Below, piece after piece: positions 1-10,100 of a stretch of DNA of 64,000 nucleotides. The DNA lies in the NCBI GenBank assembly GCA_964568585.1, contig CAZMQI010000007.1, forward strand, positions 16,069-80,068, written 5' to 3'. Position 1 is the first letter of the stretch; each line of letters starts with the position of its first letter. The notes below the pieces were generated by a model that saw only the letters and a list, made by a program, of their open reading frames with translations, did no database searches and was not told the DNA's origin. The translations under genes were made by a program, and so were the position numbers. The DNA comes from RGZA01 sp964568585 (lineage in GTDB: Bacteria; Pseudomonadota; Alphaproteobacteria; UBA9219; RGZA01).

Positions 1-300
1 TTGGGCGGCACCGCACAAGGCACGGTTGGTGTTGCGGCAAAACAATCAACGCTTGTTCCCTATAATCTTGGTCTTGCCGATACGCAGGAACATATTTTTG
101 CAGTCGGCGCGAGCATGGCTGCGTTCACTGGATCGTTACGTGAAGGTATCTCGCAAGCCGATAAGTTCGGTGACCCTGTTACCACGGATTTACTGACCGC
201 AAATTGCCGCGAATTGGAAAAATTATTATGGTTTGTTGAATCGCATCTCAATCAACATGCCGAGCAGCAGAACAAGCAGCCCGAAAAAAAGCGCGCTTAG
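1..300 (+). CDS. dps: Dps/ferritin-like DNA-binding protein, 3' part only
   Basis: This is the C-terminal part of a Dps protein, the ferritin-like dodecamer that binds DNA and oxidises and stores iron in starved or peroxide-stressed cells. The frame is open from base 1, so the real start and the helices with the ferroxidase ligands lie outside the window. The visible part has the typical GGTAQGTV stretch, a QEH helix turn, and a final helix containing LEKLLWFVESHL, which is close to the closing helix of the family. The tail is short and lysine-rich (ending KKRA), as in Dps tails that contact DNA. The family assignment is from remembered motif pattern and is fairly secure. Confidence 0.85.
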   Translation: MGGTAQGTVGVAAKQSTLVPYNLGLADTQEHIFAVGASMAAFTGSLREGISQADKFGDPVTTDLLTANCRELEKLLWFVESHLNQHAEQQNKQPEKKRA

Positions 301-329
301 CTATCGTAAGATAGGCTTCTGGGAAAAAG

Positions 330-406
330 TGGCGGACCCAAGTGGATTCGAACCACCAACCTCTGCCTTCGGAGGGCAACACTCTATCCAGTTGAGCTAT
401 GGGTCC
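330..406 (-). tRNA. tRNA-Arg (anticodon CCG)
   Basis: Read on the minus strand this is a complete 77-nt tRNA. It has a seven-base-pair acceptor stem (GGACCCA with TGGGTCC), TA at positions 8-9, a GCTC D-stem, a TGCC/GGCA anticodon stem around the seven-base loop CTCCGAA, a GGTTCGAATCC T-arm, discriminator G and an encoded CCA. The anticodon is CCG, which decodes CGG as arginine. Confidence 0.95.
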
Positions 407-501
407 CGCTTATTCAAAATACCAGAAACAGCTTGGTTTAAAAAGCATATTATTCCATGAAGCGGTTGCGCCACTTGGCGCAGAGCGCATGGTAAATACG
501 C

Positions 502-1380
502 CTAATGCGGGACTGCAGCTGCCAATAAGGTCATGCAAATAATGGATAGCACAAGGCCAGTACCTGAAATCCAATCGGCATGTTCTTTTTCCCCACGTAG
601 TTTCAGGTACAGCGATATCCAAAATGGTGCGGTCAATGTTATGGCGGTTACATAGGCGGGATTGGGTGTGGCCATCATCGCCAAGTTCTTGCAGGCTTGT
701 GAAAAAATCGCGATGAACCCAACCAACGCGCCTTGCTTGGCGATGCCTGACATATCATGGATTGCTGCGCGCACGTTTTTACCTGCCTTTGCAATATTGG
801 CGAGGAACGCGGCGCAGCCCAAGGTGAACACATAATATAACGTGTTGTTGGGGAAGGGCGCATGGTCCATCGCCATTTTGTTGGTAATTTCAAACACAAT
901 ACCTGCCAGAATAACTGGCACCATTTCCAGCATTGCGGCTTTGGTCACCACGCATTGATTCAATTTCATCAGAAAATAGGTTGCCAAAGCTAAGCAGCCG
1001 ATAATGCCAATTGCTTCAACAGGATTATGCAGCAAGGCATCCAATTGCTGCGGCCGGATAATCAGCCAGATAAGAAAAACGGCGGGCATAATAATGGGAC
1101 GCAAGCGGAATGCCACCTGTGCACCGTATTTGGCCGATACGTTATACATGGTCATATCATGCATGCCGACAATACTTGCGCTAATCAGCGTCCCAACCCA
1201 ATACAATGGGTCCGATGGCGGCTCGACAAAAAACGTAAGTGGCAACAGCACGATGCCGGGCATAAACAACCGCCAGCGGATAAGCCGTTCCCCCGGTAGT
1301 TGCCAATGACGGTTGAGTTGATTGACCGAGCTCCACAACCATGTGTGAGCAAGCGCCCAAAATGCAAATAACATACTCAT
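502..1380 (-). CDS. EamA/DMT-like multi-pass membrane protein
   Basis: This 292-residue protein is almost entirely hydrophobic, with roughly nine to ten membrane segments. The last third (an APFWISLYLKLRGE stretch followed by a final helix) resembles the second repeat of EamA-type drug/metabolite transporters. The first half is less typical, and I see no substrate signature. It starts only 6 bases after the stop of an ABC ATPase on the same strand, so the two are probably co-transcribed. ABC ATPases of that kind normally pair with an ABC-2 permease, and this protein does not look like one to me. Transporter function is inferred from topology only. Confidence 0.6.
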   Translation of the reverse strand: MSMLFAFWALAHTWLWSSVNQLNRHWQLPGERLIRWRLFMPGIVLLPLTFFVEPPSDPLYWVGTLISASIVGMHDMTMYNVSAKYGAQVAFRLRPIIMPAVFLIWLIIRPQQLDALLHNPVEAIGIIGCLALATYFLMKLNQCVVTKAAMLEMVPVILAGIVFEITNKMAMDHAPFPNNTLYYVFTLGCAAFLANIAKAGKNVRAAIHDMSGIAKQGALVGFIAIFSQACKNLAMMATPNPAYVTAITLTAPFWISLYLKLRGEKEHADWISGTGLVLSIICMTLLAAAVPH

Positions 1381-1386
1381 GTGATG

Positions 1387-2343
1387 TTAGGCCGCCGCCT
1401 TATTGCTTGTCAGTTGCAAGAAGATATCTTCAAGATCTGCTTCTTTGGATGATACATCGATAATACCAAGTCCTGCATTTTGCACGGCATCAATCACCTG
1501 TCCTGCGGTCACATTGCTTGGCGGGTAACGCAAGCATAATTTGCGGCTGTCTTTCAGTATGCCATTGTATTGATGTAAGTTTGCTGGAACCTCGGTCATA
1601 TCCCTGTCCACCGTGATATGTAATTCCTTGCTATCCAAACGCTTTAACAAGGTTGTTTTCGGTTCATTTGCAACCAATTGCCCGTGATTGATAATCGCAA
1701 TGCGGTCGCATAATTCTTCCGCTTCTTCCAGATAATGCGTGGTTAGCAATACGGTGGTGCCTTTGCGGTTTAATTCGCGCACGTAATCCCATAATGCACG
1801 GCGTAATTCCACATCCACGCCTGCGGTGGGTTCATCCAGCACCAATACGGGCGGTGTGTGCACCATGGCCTTTGCTACCATCAAACGTCTACGCATCCCG
1901 CCCGATAATGTGCGTGCGTATGAATTTGCCTGCTTGGTCAATCCAACCGCTTCCAATAATTCATCGGTGCGGCGTTCTTTGGCGGGCACACCATAAAGCC
2001 CTGCTTGAATTTCCAACAATGCGCGCGGTGTAAAAAATGCATCAAGGTTCAGCTCTTGCGGAACAATCCCGATGGCGGATTTTGCCATGCGTTGATTGGT
2101 ATCAATCGAATAATCCCAAATCTTTGCGATGCCCGATGTTTTAATGACCAGCCCCGCCAAGATATTGATGAGGGTGGATTTGCCAGCGCCGTTAGGGCCA
2201 AGCAATGCGAACATGCTGCCTTTTTCAATCGACAGATTGATGCCCTTCAACGCTTCTTTTTCGGGTGATTTTTTGCCGCCCTTATAGGTTTTGCGTAAAT
2301 CATTTAATTCGATTGCATAAGGAGAAGTGCTGTTTTGTTGCAT
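1387..2343 (-). CDS. ABC transporter ATP-binding protein (CcmA/YadG type)
   Basis: This is the nucleotide-binding subunit of an ABC exporter, 318 residues from the chosen start. Walker A (GPNGAGKST) lies near residue 49, the signature LSGGM near 147, and Walker B with the catalytic glutamate (LVLDEPTAGVD) near 167. A C-terminal extension of about 100 residues is typical of the drug-resistance and CcmA-like branch. An in-frame start 96 bases further upstream would add a poorly conserved N-terminus. I prefer the ATG at 2343 because family proteins begin shortly before the IELNDLRKTY strand. The gene just downstream encodes an EamA-like membrane protein rather than a recognisable ABC-2 permease. 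Confidence 0.88.
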   Translation of the reverse strand: MQQNSTSPYAIELNDLRKTYKGGKKSPEKEALKGINLSIEKGSMFALLGPNGAGKSTLINILAGLVIKTSGIAKIWDYSIDTNQRMAKSAIGIVPQELNLDAFFTPRALLEIQAGLYGVPAKERRTDELLEAVGLTKQANSYARTLSGGMRRRLMVAKAMVHTPPVLVLDEPTAGVDVELRRALWDYVRELNRKGTTVLLTTHYLEEAEELCDRIAIINHGQLVANEPKTTLLKRLDSKELHITVDRDMTEVPANLHQYNGILKDSRKLCLRYPPSNVTAGQVIDAVQNAGLGIIDVSSKEADLEDIFLQLTSNKAAA

Positions 2344-2447
2344 GATAACTATAAGGTGGACAGATGAAGCGGGCGCGCTAAAATAGAAGCTCCTTATATA
2401 GATAAGCATCCAGCCCTTTAAAGTCCACAGCCAGAACATTTAATAGC

Positions 2448-2669
2448 ATGCAAAAATTCTCGCACAAAAAATCCGTTGCTCCGATTGAAGTGATTATAAC
2501 CGACACACCGCAACTGTATTGCGATGGTGGCCGGGGTGATGGAAAATCCAGTGCGCTGGGTCATCCACGCGTGTTTCTCACCGTAAATAAGGAAGGTTTT
2601 GTGGATTGCCCCTATTGCGGAAAACATTACCAGCTGGCCAAGGGTGTGTCGGCTAGTTCCGCTCACTAA
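2448..2669 (+). CDS. zinc-finger (CHCC) protein, NDUFS6-like
   Basis: This 73-residue protein has the CHCC zinc-finger layout: a Cys in YCDGG, a His in GHPRV, and CPYCGKHY with two Cys near the C-terminus. The bacterial family is common in alphaproteobacteria and is related to the mitochondrial complex I accessory subunit NDUFS6. A role in complex I assembly is known for the mitochondrial protein but is only an inference here. Its stop codon overlaps the polA start by one base (TAATG), so the two genes are probably translationally coupled. Confidence 0.85.
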   Translation: MQKFSHKKSVAPIEVIITDTPQLYCDGGRGDGKSSALGHPRVFLTVNKEGFVDCPYCGKHYQLAKGVSASSAH

Positions 2670-5470
2670 TGTCGATAACAAATCCCACACTTTATCTGAT
2701 TGATGGCTCCGGCTTCATCTTTCGGGCGTTCCATGCGCTGCCGATGATGACACGTGCCGATGGCACGCCTGTGAACGCGGTGATGGGGTTCTGCAATATG
2801 CTCAACCGTTTGCAGAACGAGGTGAAGGCCGTTCATGCCGCAGTGATATTTGATGCAGCACGCAAAACCTTCCGCAATGAAATTTATGCCGAATATAAAG
2901 CACACCGCCCCGAAGCGCCGGATGAATTAAAACCGCAATTCGCAATTGTGCGCGAAGCAACGCGGGCCTTCGGTTTTCCATCGATTGAAATCGAAGGCTA
3001 TGAAGCGGATGATTTAATCGCAACCTATGCCAAGGTCGCGAGAGAGAAAGGCTGGAATGTCACCATCGTTTCATCCGATAAGGATTTGATGCAACTAATC
3101 CGTGATGGTGTTGCATTACAAGACCCGCTGAAAAATAAACCAATTGGCATCACTGAAGTATTTGAAAAATTCGGTGTTGCGCCAGAACAAGTCATCGATG
3201 TGCAGGCATTGGCGGGTGACTCATCCGATAATGTTCCAGGCGCCCCCGGCATCGGTGTAAAGACCGCCGCGCAGCTGATTACCGAATTTGGTTCATTGGA
3301 ACAATTGCTGGAACGCGCGGGTGAGATTAAACAACCCAAACGCCGCGAGACGCTACAGAATTTTGCCGAACAAATCCGCATTTCCAAAAAACTGGTCACG
3401 CTGGATGATAATGTGCCATTGCCGCAACCGCTTGATACATTAGTGGTGGATGTTGATCACCGCGCTGGCCTCATCGGCTTTTTAGAAGCGCAGGGTTTCC
3501 GCACGTTGCTTGCGCGCATTGGCGCAGGTAAACCAGCCGAGCAAAATGCGCCAGCACCGCAAGCACCAACTGATGCTCAGCTACCAAAACCAACATCTGC
3601 ATCCGCAGAGCTAATTAATGCGAAGCAAGATTACGCGCTTATCCAAGATATTCGTCATCTCGAACCTTGGCTGGAAGCAGCGCGTAAACAAGGCTTCATC
3701 GCGGTTGATACCGAAACCGATAGTTTAACGCCAAGCACCACGACGCTGGTGGGGGTATCGCTTGCGCTTGCCCCTGGTAAGGCATGTTACATTCCGCTGA
3801 ACCACCTTGATCCAAAAGGTGCGGCCAAAGCGGGGGAGTTAGATTTGGGCGGCGAGAACCGCCCCAAACAAATGCCGTTACGCATTGCCATTGAAGCGCT
3901 GAAGACCGTGCTGAACGATGATAGCATTTTAAAAATCGGCCATAATCTTAAATTCGATATTCAGGTTTTGGCGCAGCATGGCGTTACCATCAATACCCTT
4001 GATGATACGATGTTGATGAGCTTTGTGCTCGATGCTGGCTTGCATGGTCACGGGCTAGATGAACTGGCCGAGTTGCATCTGCAGCATAAAATGATTTCGT
4101 TCAACGACGTGACGGGTACAGGCACAAAGCGCATCTCATTCGCCCAAGTGGAACTGGAACAAGCATGTAATTATGCCGCCGAAGACGCCGACTTCACATT
4201 GCGTTTGTATCAAGTATTGAAACCACGCTTGGCGGCTGAAAAAATGCAAACCGTGTATGAACGCATCGAAAAGCCCATGGTGCAAACTGTGGCACTGATG
4301 GAAAGCACCGGTATCCGCATCGATAGCCAATTCCTGCAAGAACTCAGCCGCGATTTCACCGCGCGCTTGCAGGTATTGGAAAAGCAGATTGTTGATGAAG
4401 CGGGTGTTACATTCAACATCGCATCACCTAAACAATTGGGCGACGTGTTGTTTGAAAAACTGGGCTTGCCGGGCGGCAAGAAAAGCAAGCTGGGTGCCTA
4501 TTCCACCAGTTCCGATGTATTGGAACCTTTGGCAGAACAAGGCCACACCATCGTTGAAAAAATTCTTGATTGGCGTGGCCTTGCCAAACTGAAATCAACC
4601 TATACCGATTCATTGCCGCAGCAGGTTTCACCGCGCACAGGCCGCGTGCATACATCATTTAATCTAGTTGGCGCGGCAACGGGGCGTTTATCATCCACCG
4701 ATCCGAATTTACAAAATATTCCTATCCGTACCGAAGACGGCAAATCCATTCGCCGTGCATTCATCGCCGATAAGGGCTGCGTGTTATTGTCGGTTGATTA
4801 TTCGCAAATCGAATTACGTTTAGTTGCTGAAATCGCGAATATCAAAGCGATGAAACAGGCATTCTTGGATGGGCTTGATATTCACGCAGCGACCGCAGCG
4901 CAGGTATTCGGAATACCTGTTACGCATGTATCACCCGAACAACGCCGTCAGGCAAAGGCAATTAACTTCGGTATCATCTATGGTATCAGCAGGTTTGGTC
5001 TTGCCAAACAAATCGGCTGCACGCCATCGGAAGCCAATGCGTTCATTAAAGATTATCTCAATCGTTTTTCCGAACTGCGTGTGTTCATGGAAAAATGCAA
5101 AGAGGAAGCGCGAGAGAAAGGGTATGTGACGACGCTATTCGGCCGCCGCTGCCACATTCGTGGCATCAATGAAAAAAATGGCCCGATGCGTAATTTTGCC
5201 GAACGCCAAGCCATCAACGCACCCATCCAAGGCACGGCAGCCGACATCATGAAGAAAGCCATGACGAAGATGCATGAGGCATTGACGACGCGGAAACTTT
5301 CCGCACGCATGATGTTACAAGTGCATGATGAATTATTATTCGAAGTCGTAGAAGCGCAGCGCGAAGATACCACTGAAGTGGTACGCAGCGTGATGGAAGG
5401 CGCAGCAACCTTAAGCATCCCCTTAGTCGCCGATGCGGGCTTTGGTCTTAATTGGGCGACCGCACATTAA
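2669..5470 (+). CDS. polA: DNA polymerase I
   Basis: Full-length DNA polymerase I, 933 residues, which fills repair gaps and removes Okazaki primers. The N-terminal 5' nuclease domain covers roughly residues 1-290. The 3'-5' exonuclease is intact: Exo I DTETDSL near 347, Exo II GHNLKFD, and Exo III YAAEDADFTL. The polymerase domain has motif A DYSQIELR near 710, motif B RRQAKAINFGIIYG near 760, and motif C QVHDELLFE near 884. Many bacterial PolA proteins have lost proofreading; this one has kept it. The start overlaps the stop of the preceding zinc-finger gene. Confidence 0.97.
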   Translation: MSITNPTLYLIDGSGFIFRAFHALPMMTRADGTPVNAVMGFCNMLNRLQNEVKAVHAAVIFDAARKTFRNEIYAEYKAHRPEAPDELKPQFAIVREATRAFGFPSIEIEGYEADDLIATYAKVAREKGWNVTIVSSDKDLMQLIRDGVALQDPLKNKPIGITEVFEKFGVAPEQVIDVQALAGDSSDNVPGAPGIGVKTAAQLITEFGSLEQLLERAGEIKQPKRRETLQNFAEQIRISKKLVTLDDNVPLPQPLDTLVVDVDHRAGLIGFLEAQGFRTLLARIGAGKPAEQNAPAPQAPTDAQLPKPTSASAELINAKQDYALIQDIRHLEPWLEAARKQGFIAVDTETDSLTPSTTTLVGVSLALAPGKACYIPLNHLDPKGAAKAGELDLGGENRPKQMPLRIAIEALKTVLNDDSILKIGHNLKFDIQVLAQHGVTINTLDDTMLMSFVLDAGLHGHGLDELAELHLQHKMISFNDVTGTGTKRISFAQVELEQACNYAAEDADFTLRLYQVLKPRLAAEKMQTVYERIEKPMVQTVALMESTGIRIDSQFLQELSRDFTARLQVLEKQIVDEAGVTFNIASPKQLGDVLFEKLGLPGGKKSKLGAYSTSSDVLEPLAEQGHTIVEKILDWRGLAKLKSTYTDSLPQQVSPRTGRVHTSFNLVGAATGRLSSTDPNLQNIPIRTEDGKSIRRAFIADKGCVLLSVDYSQIELRLVAEIANIKAMKQAFLDGLDIHAATAAQVFGIPVTHVSPEQRRQAKAINFGIIYGISRFGLAKQIGCTPSEANAFIKDYLNRFSELRVFMEKCKEEAREKGYVTTLFGRRCHIRGINEKNGPMRNFAERQAINAPIQGTAADIMKKAMTKMHEALTTRKLSARMMLQVHDELLFEVVEAQREDTTEVVRSVMEGAATLSIPLVADAGFGLNWATAH

Positions 5471-5527
5471 ATATGTAATATAGATTTATAGCTGGTAGTC
5501 TTATCAGTATTCACGGGAGTTAAGGAA

Positions 5528-6823
5528 ATGGCGGTAAAACTTCGGCGGGTGCTCGGGTTGCCACAACTGGTTTTCTATGGCGTGAGTTCCATGGTTGGAG
5601 CCGGTATCTATTCTGTCATTGGAGCTGCTGCTGGTATGGCGGAATCGCATTTATGGATCAGCTTTGCTCTCGCGGCGATCGCCGCATTTATCGCCGTTTT
5701 ATCCTACGCCGAATTGAGCGCATGCTTTCCTAAAACTGGCGCAGAATACCAATATCTTAAAAAAGCATTTCCTAAATTAAAAGCATTAGCCTTTCTCGGC
5801 GGCTATCTGGTTATCTTAAATGCAGCGACAACCGCTGCTACCGTCTCCGTTGCCTTTGGCGGCTACCTAAATCATTTTATGAATATACCGATTGCCGCAG
5901 CGGCCTTTGGCTTACTATTGATATCTACGCTAATCAACATCGCAGGCATTCGGGAATCAGCATGGGCAAGTGTCGTCATGGCGATGCTTGAAGTTGGCGG
6001 CCTGCTCTTGCTCATTGGTATTGGATTGAATAGTGGTTTATCCGTTCCGTCATTCGAAGCGTTGCCAAAGCTTTCGGAGTTACACAGCATTTTTAGTGCT
6101 ACAGCATTGGTCTTTTTTGTGTATATCGGGTTTGAAGCTGTGGCTGATCTTTCAGAAGAAACGCGTGAGCCAAAACGGATTGTGCCTTTGGCTTTGCTCA
6201 TCAGTTTGATCCTTACCTCCATAATTTATATTTTAGTGGCATTTTCCGTACTTGCTATAAGCACACCAGCTCAGCTCAACGGCAGTACGTCACCTTTAAC
6301 AACAGCCGTTGCAACCACAGCCCCTTGGGCGGGGCCAGTACTTGCGATTGCCGCGCTCTTTGCTACGGCCAGCACTGCCCTGATTTCGATGGTCAGCGTA
6401 AGCCGTGTTTTATTAAGCATGGCGCGTGATGGTGACATGCCAGCTTTTCTTGCAAAGCTGTTGCCAAAGCAACAAACGCCTTGGGTAGCTGCCCTAACTT
6501 TATTTTTTATTTCATGCCTTTTCTTGCCTCTGGGTGAAGTCAAGATATTGGCAAGTGTTTCATCGCTTGGTGTGCTGCTGGTTTTTATAAGTGTGCAAGC
6601 GGCCGTTATTCGCCTTCGTTTCACGCAGCCTGAAGCAGGGGGAGCGTTTCGTATTCCTTTTGCTATTGGAAAAGTGCCAATCATACCTGTGATAGGTATT
6701 GTTATTTGTATTGGGCTCATGATGCTCTATGAGCCGATTGTGTATGGCATTACTGCTGCCGTATTGGTTGCGGGGGTTCTTATTTTTGTTTTGCACAATC
6801 AGCAGCGTCGCCCAACGATATAA
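5528..6823 (+). CDS. APC-family amino acid permease
   Basis: This 431-residue inner-membrane protein has about twelve hydrophobic segments. The first helix carries GVSSMVGAGIYSVIG, the unwound glycine-rich substrate-binding motif of the amino acid-polyamine-organocation superfamily. A conserved FVYIGFEAVADLSEETREP stretch follows near residue 200. It is therefore a secondary amino acid transporter; the substrate cannot be read from sequence. A TTAAGGAA ribosome-binding site lies just before the ATG. It stands alone and is the last core gene before the tRNA-Arg that the mobile element has split. Confidence 0.9.
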   Translation: MAVKLRRVLGLPQLVFYGVSSMVGAGIYSVIGAAAGMAESHLWISFALAAIAAFIAVLSYAELSACFPKTGAEYQYLKKAFPKLKALAFLGGYLVILNAATTAATVSVAFGGYLNHFMNIPIAAAAFGLLLISTLINIAGIRESAWASVVMAMLEVGGLLLLIGIGLNSGLSVPSFEALPKLSELHSIFSATALVFFVYIGFEAVADLSEETREPKRIVPLALLISLILTSIIYILVAFSVLAISTPAQLNGSTSPLTTAVATTAPWAGPVLAIAALFATASTALISMVSVSRVLLSMARDGDMPAFLAKLLPKQQTPWVAALTLFFISCLFLPLGEVKILASVSSLGVLLVFISVQAAVIRLRFTQPEAGGAFRIPFAIGKVPIIPVIGIVICIGLMMLYEPIVYGITAAVLVAGVLIFVLHNQQRRPTI

Positions 6824-6874
6824 TATTACCTGCCATTGTTTTCTTTGGCTTTTTTATGATATTCTAAATGTTAT

Positions 6875-6916
6875 GACCCCGTAGCTCAGCTGGATAGAGC
6901 ACGCGTTTCCTAAACT
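6875..6916 (+). other. 5' half of split tRNA-Arg(CCT), probable attL
   Basis: These bases are the 5' half of a tRNA-Arg gene: acceptor strand GACCCCG, TA, D-arm, and the 5' side of the anticodon stem. The match breaks off just after the anticodon loop at the 12-bp core GTTTCCTAAACT (6905-6916). The same core reappears at 22033-22044 followed by a tRNA 3' half. GACCCCG pairs perfectly with the CGGGGTC acceptor strand at 22069-22075. I read this as the left junction of an element integrated into the anticodon loop. Confidence 0.75.
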
Positions 6917-6989
6917 AAAGTCTGATTTCAACCTAAGCTCTTAGATTTACATAGTTCTTCTCGCTAAAATTAGGGTGAATTTTCCTTCA

Positions 6990-7010
6990 AGTAAGGCGAT
7001 AGTAAGGTCG
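6990..7010. repeat. Putative integrase arm-type sites, left end
   Basis: Two copies of an AGTAAGGYG-like word lie here: AGTAAGGCG at 6990-6998 and AGTAAGGTCG at 7001-7010. The same word occurs near the right end and in front of the integrase gene. The position, about 75-100 bp inside the left core repeat, fits arm-type binding sites of a tyrosine integrase. This is inference from repeat placement. Confidence 0.55.
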
Positions 7011-7024
7011 GCTTGCCTTGGTAA

Positions 7025-7100
7025 GGCCCCGTAGCTCAGCTGGATAGAGCACAGGTTTCCTAAACCTGGTGCGGAGGTTCGAATCCTCTCGGGGTCACCA
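7025..7100 (+). tRNA. tRNA-Arg (anticodon CCT), carried by the element
   Basis: A complete tRNA with encoded CCA. The anticodon stem CAGGT/ACCTG is perfect around the loop TTCCTAA, giving anticodon CCT (reads AGG). The T-arm is GGAGG-TTCGAAT-CCTCT. The acceptor stem is GGCCCCG with CGGGGTC and so contains one G-U wobble at the second pair, where the split copy at 6875 has A-U. It lies inside the left end of the element, past the putative arm sites, so it is most simply cargo that restores the arginine tRNA lost by integration. Confidence 0.9.
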
Positions 7101-7131
7101 TCACTTCACTTTTTGGGATTATCAAAAAGAT

Positions 7132-10100
7132 TTAATCTGTTGGGCTGGAAACGTCGAGCACAATAACCTCAATTCCTGATAGCCCATCAGCTTTAATGTT
7201 TTTCTCAAGTTCGGCTTTTAAGTCTAGTGGTGTTTGAAAAGTCTTTCTTGGTTGGCTAGGCAACTTAGTGGTTTTTGCATCGCGAACGTTTGCGCCAAAC
7301 CATAATACCAAATATATTCCTGAACCACAGCAGTTTGCATCACGCATATAATCGGCGTGGAGCTGATCCTTGGGGGCTGTCCACAATTCAGCATTATTTT
7401 GTTTTTTTACTTCTAAGGGCAAAAAAACATGTCCAAGGCTTTTAGCTTTTATATCAATCCTCTTACGTTCGGGTGCCCGCGCCTCCGTTATGAGGTCAAC
7501 TTCCTGTTTCAAAAGGCGCTCTTTAAGCCTCTCAACTATATAGTCACGGCATGTTTCTTCCCGTCTTGAGCTAAGTGTCGCACGATTTCCGTCTAAATTC
7601 CAGAAGTGTTGCCAGCCATCTAAAGCCCCATCTCTAATTTCTGTCTGCAAATCTTTCATATGATCGAGCACTAAAGCATTCAGGTCTGCTGTGGAGGCTG
7701 GTCTGCCATTATGCAGGGATTTTATTATTGCTTCAGCGGTAGGCCGTTTAAAATTTGCCTCAGCCCGCTTTTTAATTTGGTTGGCCTGCTCGTGCTTAAG
7801 ACGGTTTTTCCATTTTTCAAGATTGGGGTCTTCAATAAATTTTTGTAACATTATAGTTGCTTCAGTTAGTGGTGATGAAGCAAGGACTACGATTAATTGT
7901 TCTACGAAGTTAGATTTATCCCATGGATGTCCATCTCCCCACCACGCTCCATTTGAAGGCAGTGCCGCAGGAGAAAAAGCTGCTGCGCATGATTTGAGTA
8001 AAGGTGCTATGATTTCAGGTTTGGTCATATCTTCTTTAAAGTGTTCGTCACGAATAATTTCTTTAACGAAGTTTAACAAATTCCAATGATAAGAAATATT
8101 TCTGTCCGAAATAATCTTCTGAAGTTGAGGCATGAATTGGTCGGTAAAAAATAAAGCTCCTAAGGCTATCCACAAGTCTTTTTCTAGTCCGTCTCCTTGC
8201 CAACTAGAGAGAACATCACTAACTAATTTCTTGAGTTCCTGCTTTGGTAAATGTTTTGCCGCTTTGTGCAGTAAATCTGCCAGTATATTCTCACTACAAT
8301 TTGGAAATTCTCGCAATAACTGTGCCGCAAGCTTTCCTGCGAATTTCTCGCAATTCTTCTCATGACAAAGATTGTGTATGGGTGAGACGTGCTTTTCATC
8401 CCTTCGTAAATATACTCGAGAAATTTCTGTTAAGCTCCTTTCTACAAGCTCAGTTCTTTTTGCAGCAAGTAATGACAGCCATCCTCGCGGCTTATCCAGT
8501 TCCCATCCACCGTTAGTTTCTTCCGTGAAGTTTGTGTAATGAAAACCTATTGCTGACAGTAGTATTTTATCTGGCAGCTTTTCAATTTGATCCTTGTCTG
8601 CAGAATATAAAATATCCATTCCTGCTAAAACGCCGAAACCTACGGGATAATGTTTGTTCTGTGGTATTAATTTTAATATCTCGTCGAGTGAAGGTATTTT
8701 TTCATTCAGCAAGACTTTCTGAAATCCTCTAAAAGCAGCATTCGTTAGTTCACTACCTATATATCCACCCAGCCTATCTAAAGGTGTGTCGCCTTGAATA
8801 TCATAAAACCTTCCATAATATATTTGACCAAGATACCCTAGGGCTCCCGAATGATTTCCATTCTCGATATCAGCTTTTTTACTGCGCAACATCTCTACGT
8901 CTTTTTCCTGCGTTTGTTTGCGTTGTTTCTTCCGTTCGTCTTGCTTCTCAGTAAATGATTTTATTTGATTTTCTTCCCTTTCTTGAATTGCGCGTATTTT
9001 TTCTGGATTGGTGAGATCATCCCATGCATTCTCTAGAGATGGATTTTTTTGAACTGCATTTTTAAAGACATCTATCAAAATTTTATGGCTACCGTCACGC
9101 TTTCTTGAAAGAACAAAAGCGCTAACAAATAGATTTTTTGCAATTTCTGGATCTGAGGCAGTTATAGCTTCCTCTAATAGTACATGAATTATTTTATCTG
9201 ATACTGGAGCGTGTAAAAGCTGACTACCCAAAAAATGTAAATATACGTCTTTAGATATTTCTTCTTTCTTCTCCCGAATTGCATAACGGTATGTTTCAAA
9301 AATTAATTCTGATTTCTGGTTAAAATGCTTCTCGATCTTCTTGAGCGTTTCTTCATCAGCTCCCCGAGCTCGTAGTTCGTTAAATGGCATTGTCCATCGA
9401 TAGAGATCTTTTTCGGAAACATTTAGATCTTTATTTTCTAATGCTCTTAGCAAAAGCTTTGCATGAATGTTGCCGTACACCTGGCGTCTTGTTTCAGAAT
9501 CTTTGCTGGTTACTAGTTTTGCACTTACACGATCCAAGACTTGTACGATGTCTTTGTCTGGTATGGATTGCGGTAGCGTGTAGTTAGTAAAAAAAGTATA
9601 ATGGCCAACTAACGATGACTTGTCTTCGATTATGTAATCTAACAACTCGTTAGTCGATAGATAAGCAGGATACAATTTAGCAAGCAAACGAGCCCTCATA
9701 CTAGGGGCATCTTCTTGAATATTTTCCTCATGCAACTCTCTTAAAAGAATTCTCATTTCCTCGATTTGATCAGGACAGATTGCTATAAAAGCATCTAAGG
9801 CTTCTTCACGCTGCCAGCTACCTCGACTATTGTCTCGTACTATCTTAAGTAACGTTGGTCTTAGATCAGGAAGTGGTGTGCCGTATTCAATAATTTCACA
9901 TATACTAGAGATAAGGTGGTTGTGGTCTTTATATTTTTCATTTTCAAGAATTTCTCTTAAATCATCCTCTAACTCAGGAATGCATAATGTTCCCATATAA
10001 CGGCGGGAAGAGTAACCAAGCTGGTTTTCCGCAGAGTGGGCCCGGAAATAAGGATCATTTTCAGCAATTTGTACAATTTCTTTTAGAATCCTTCTCTTGA

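Noticed and set aside
301..326. AGCTATC-GTAA-GATAGGCT hairpin after dps as a terminator
   Set aside because: The stem has a bulge and no run of T follows on the plus strand.
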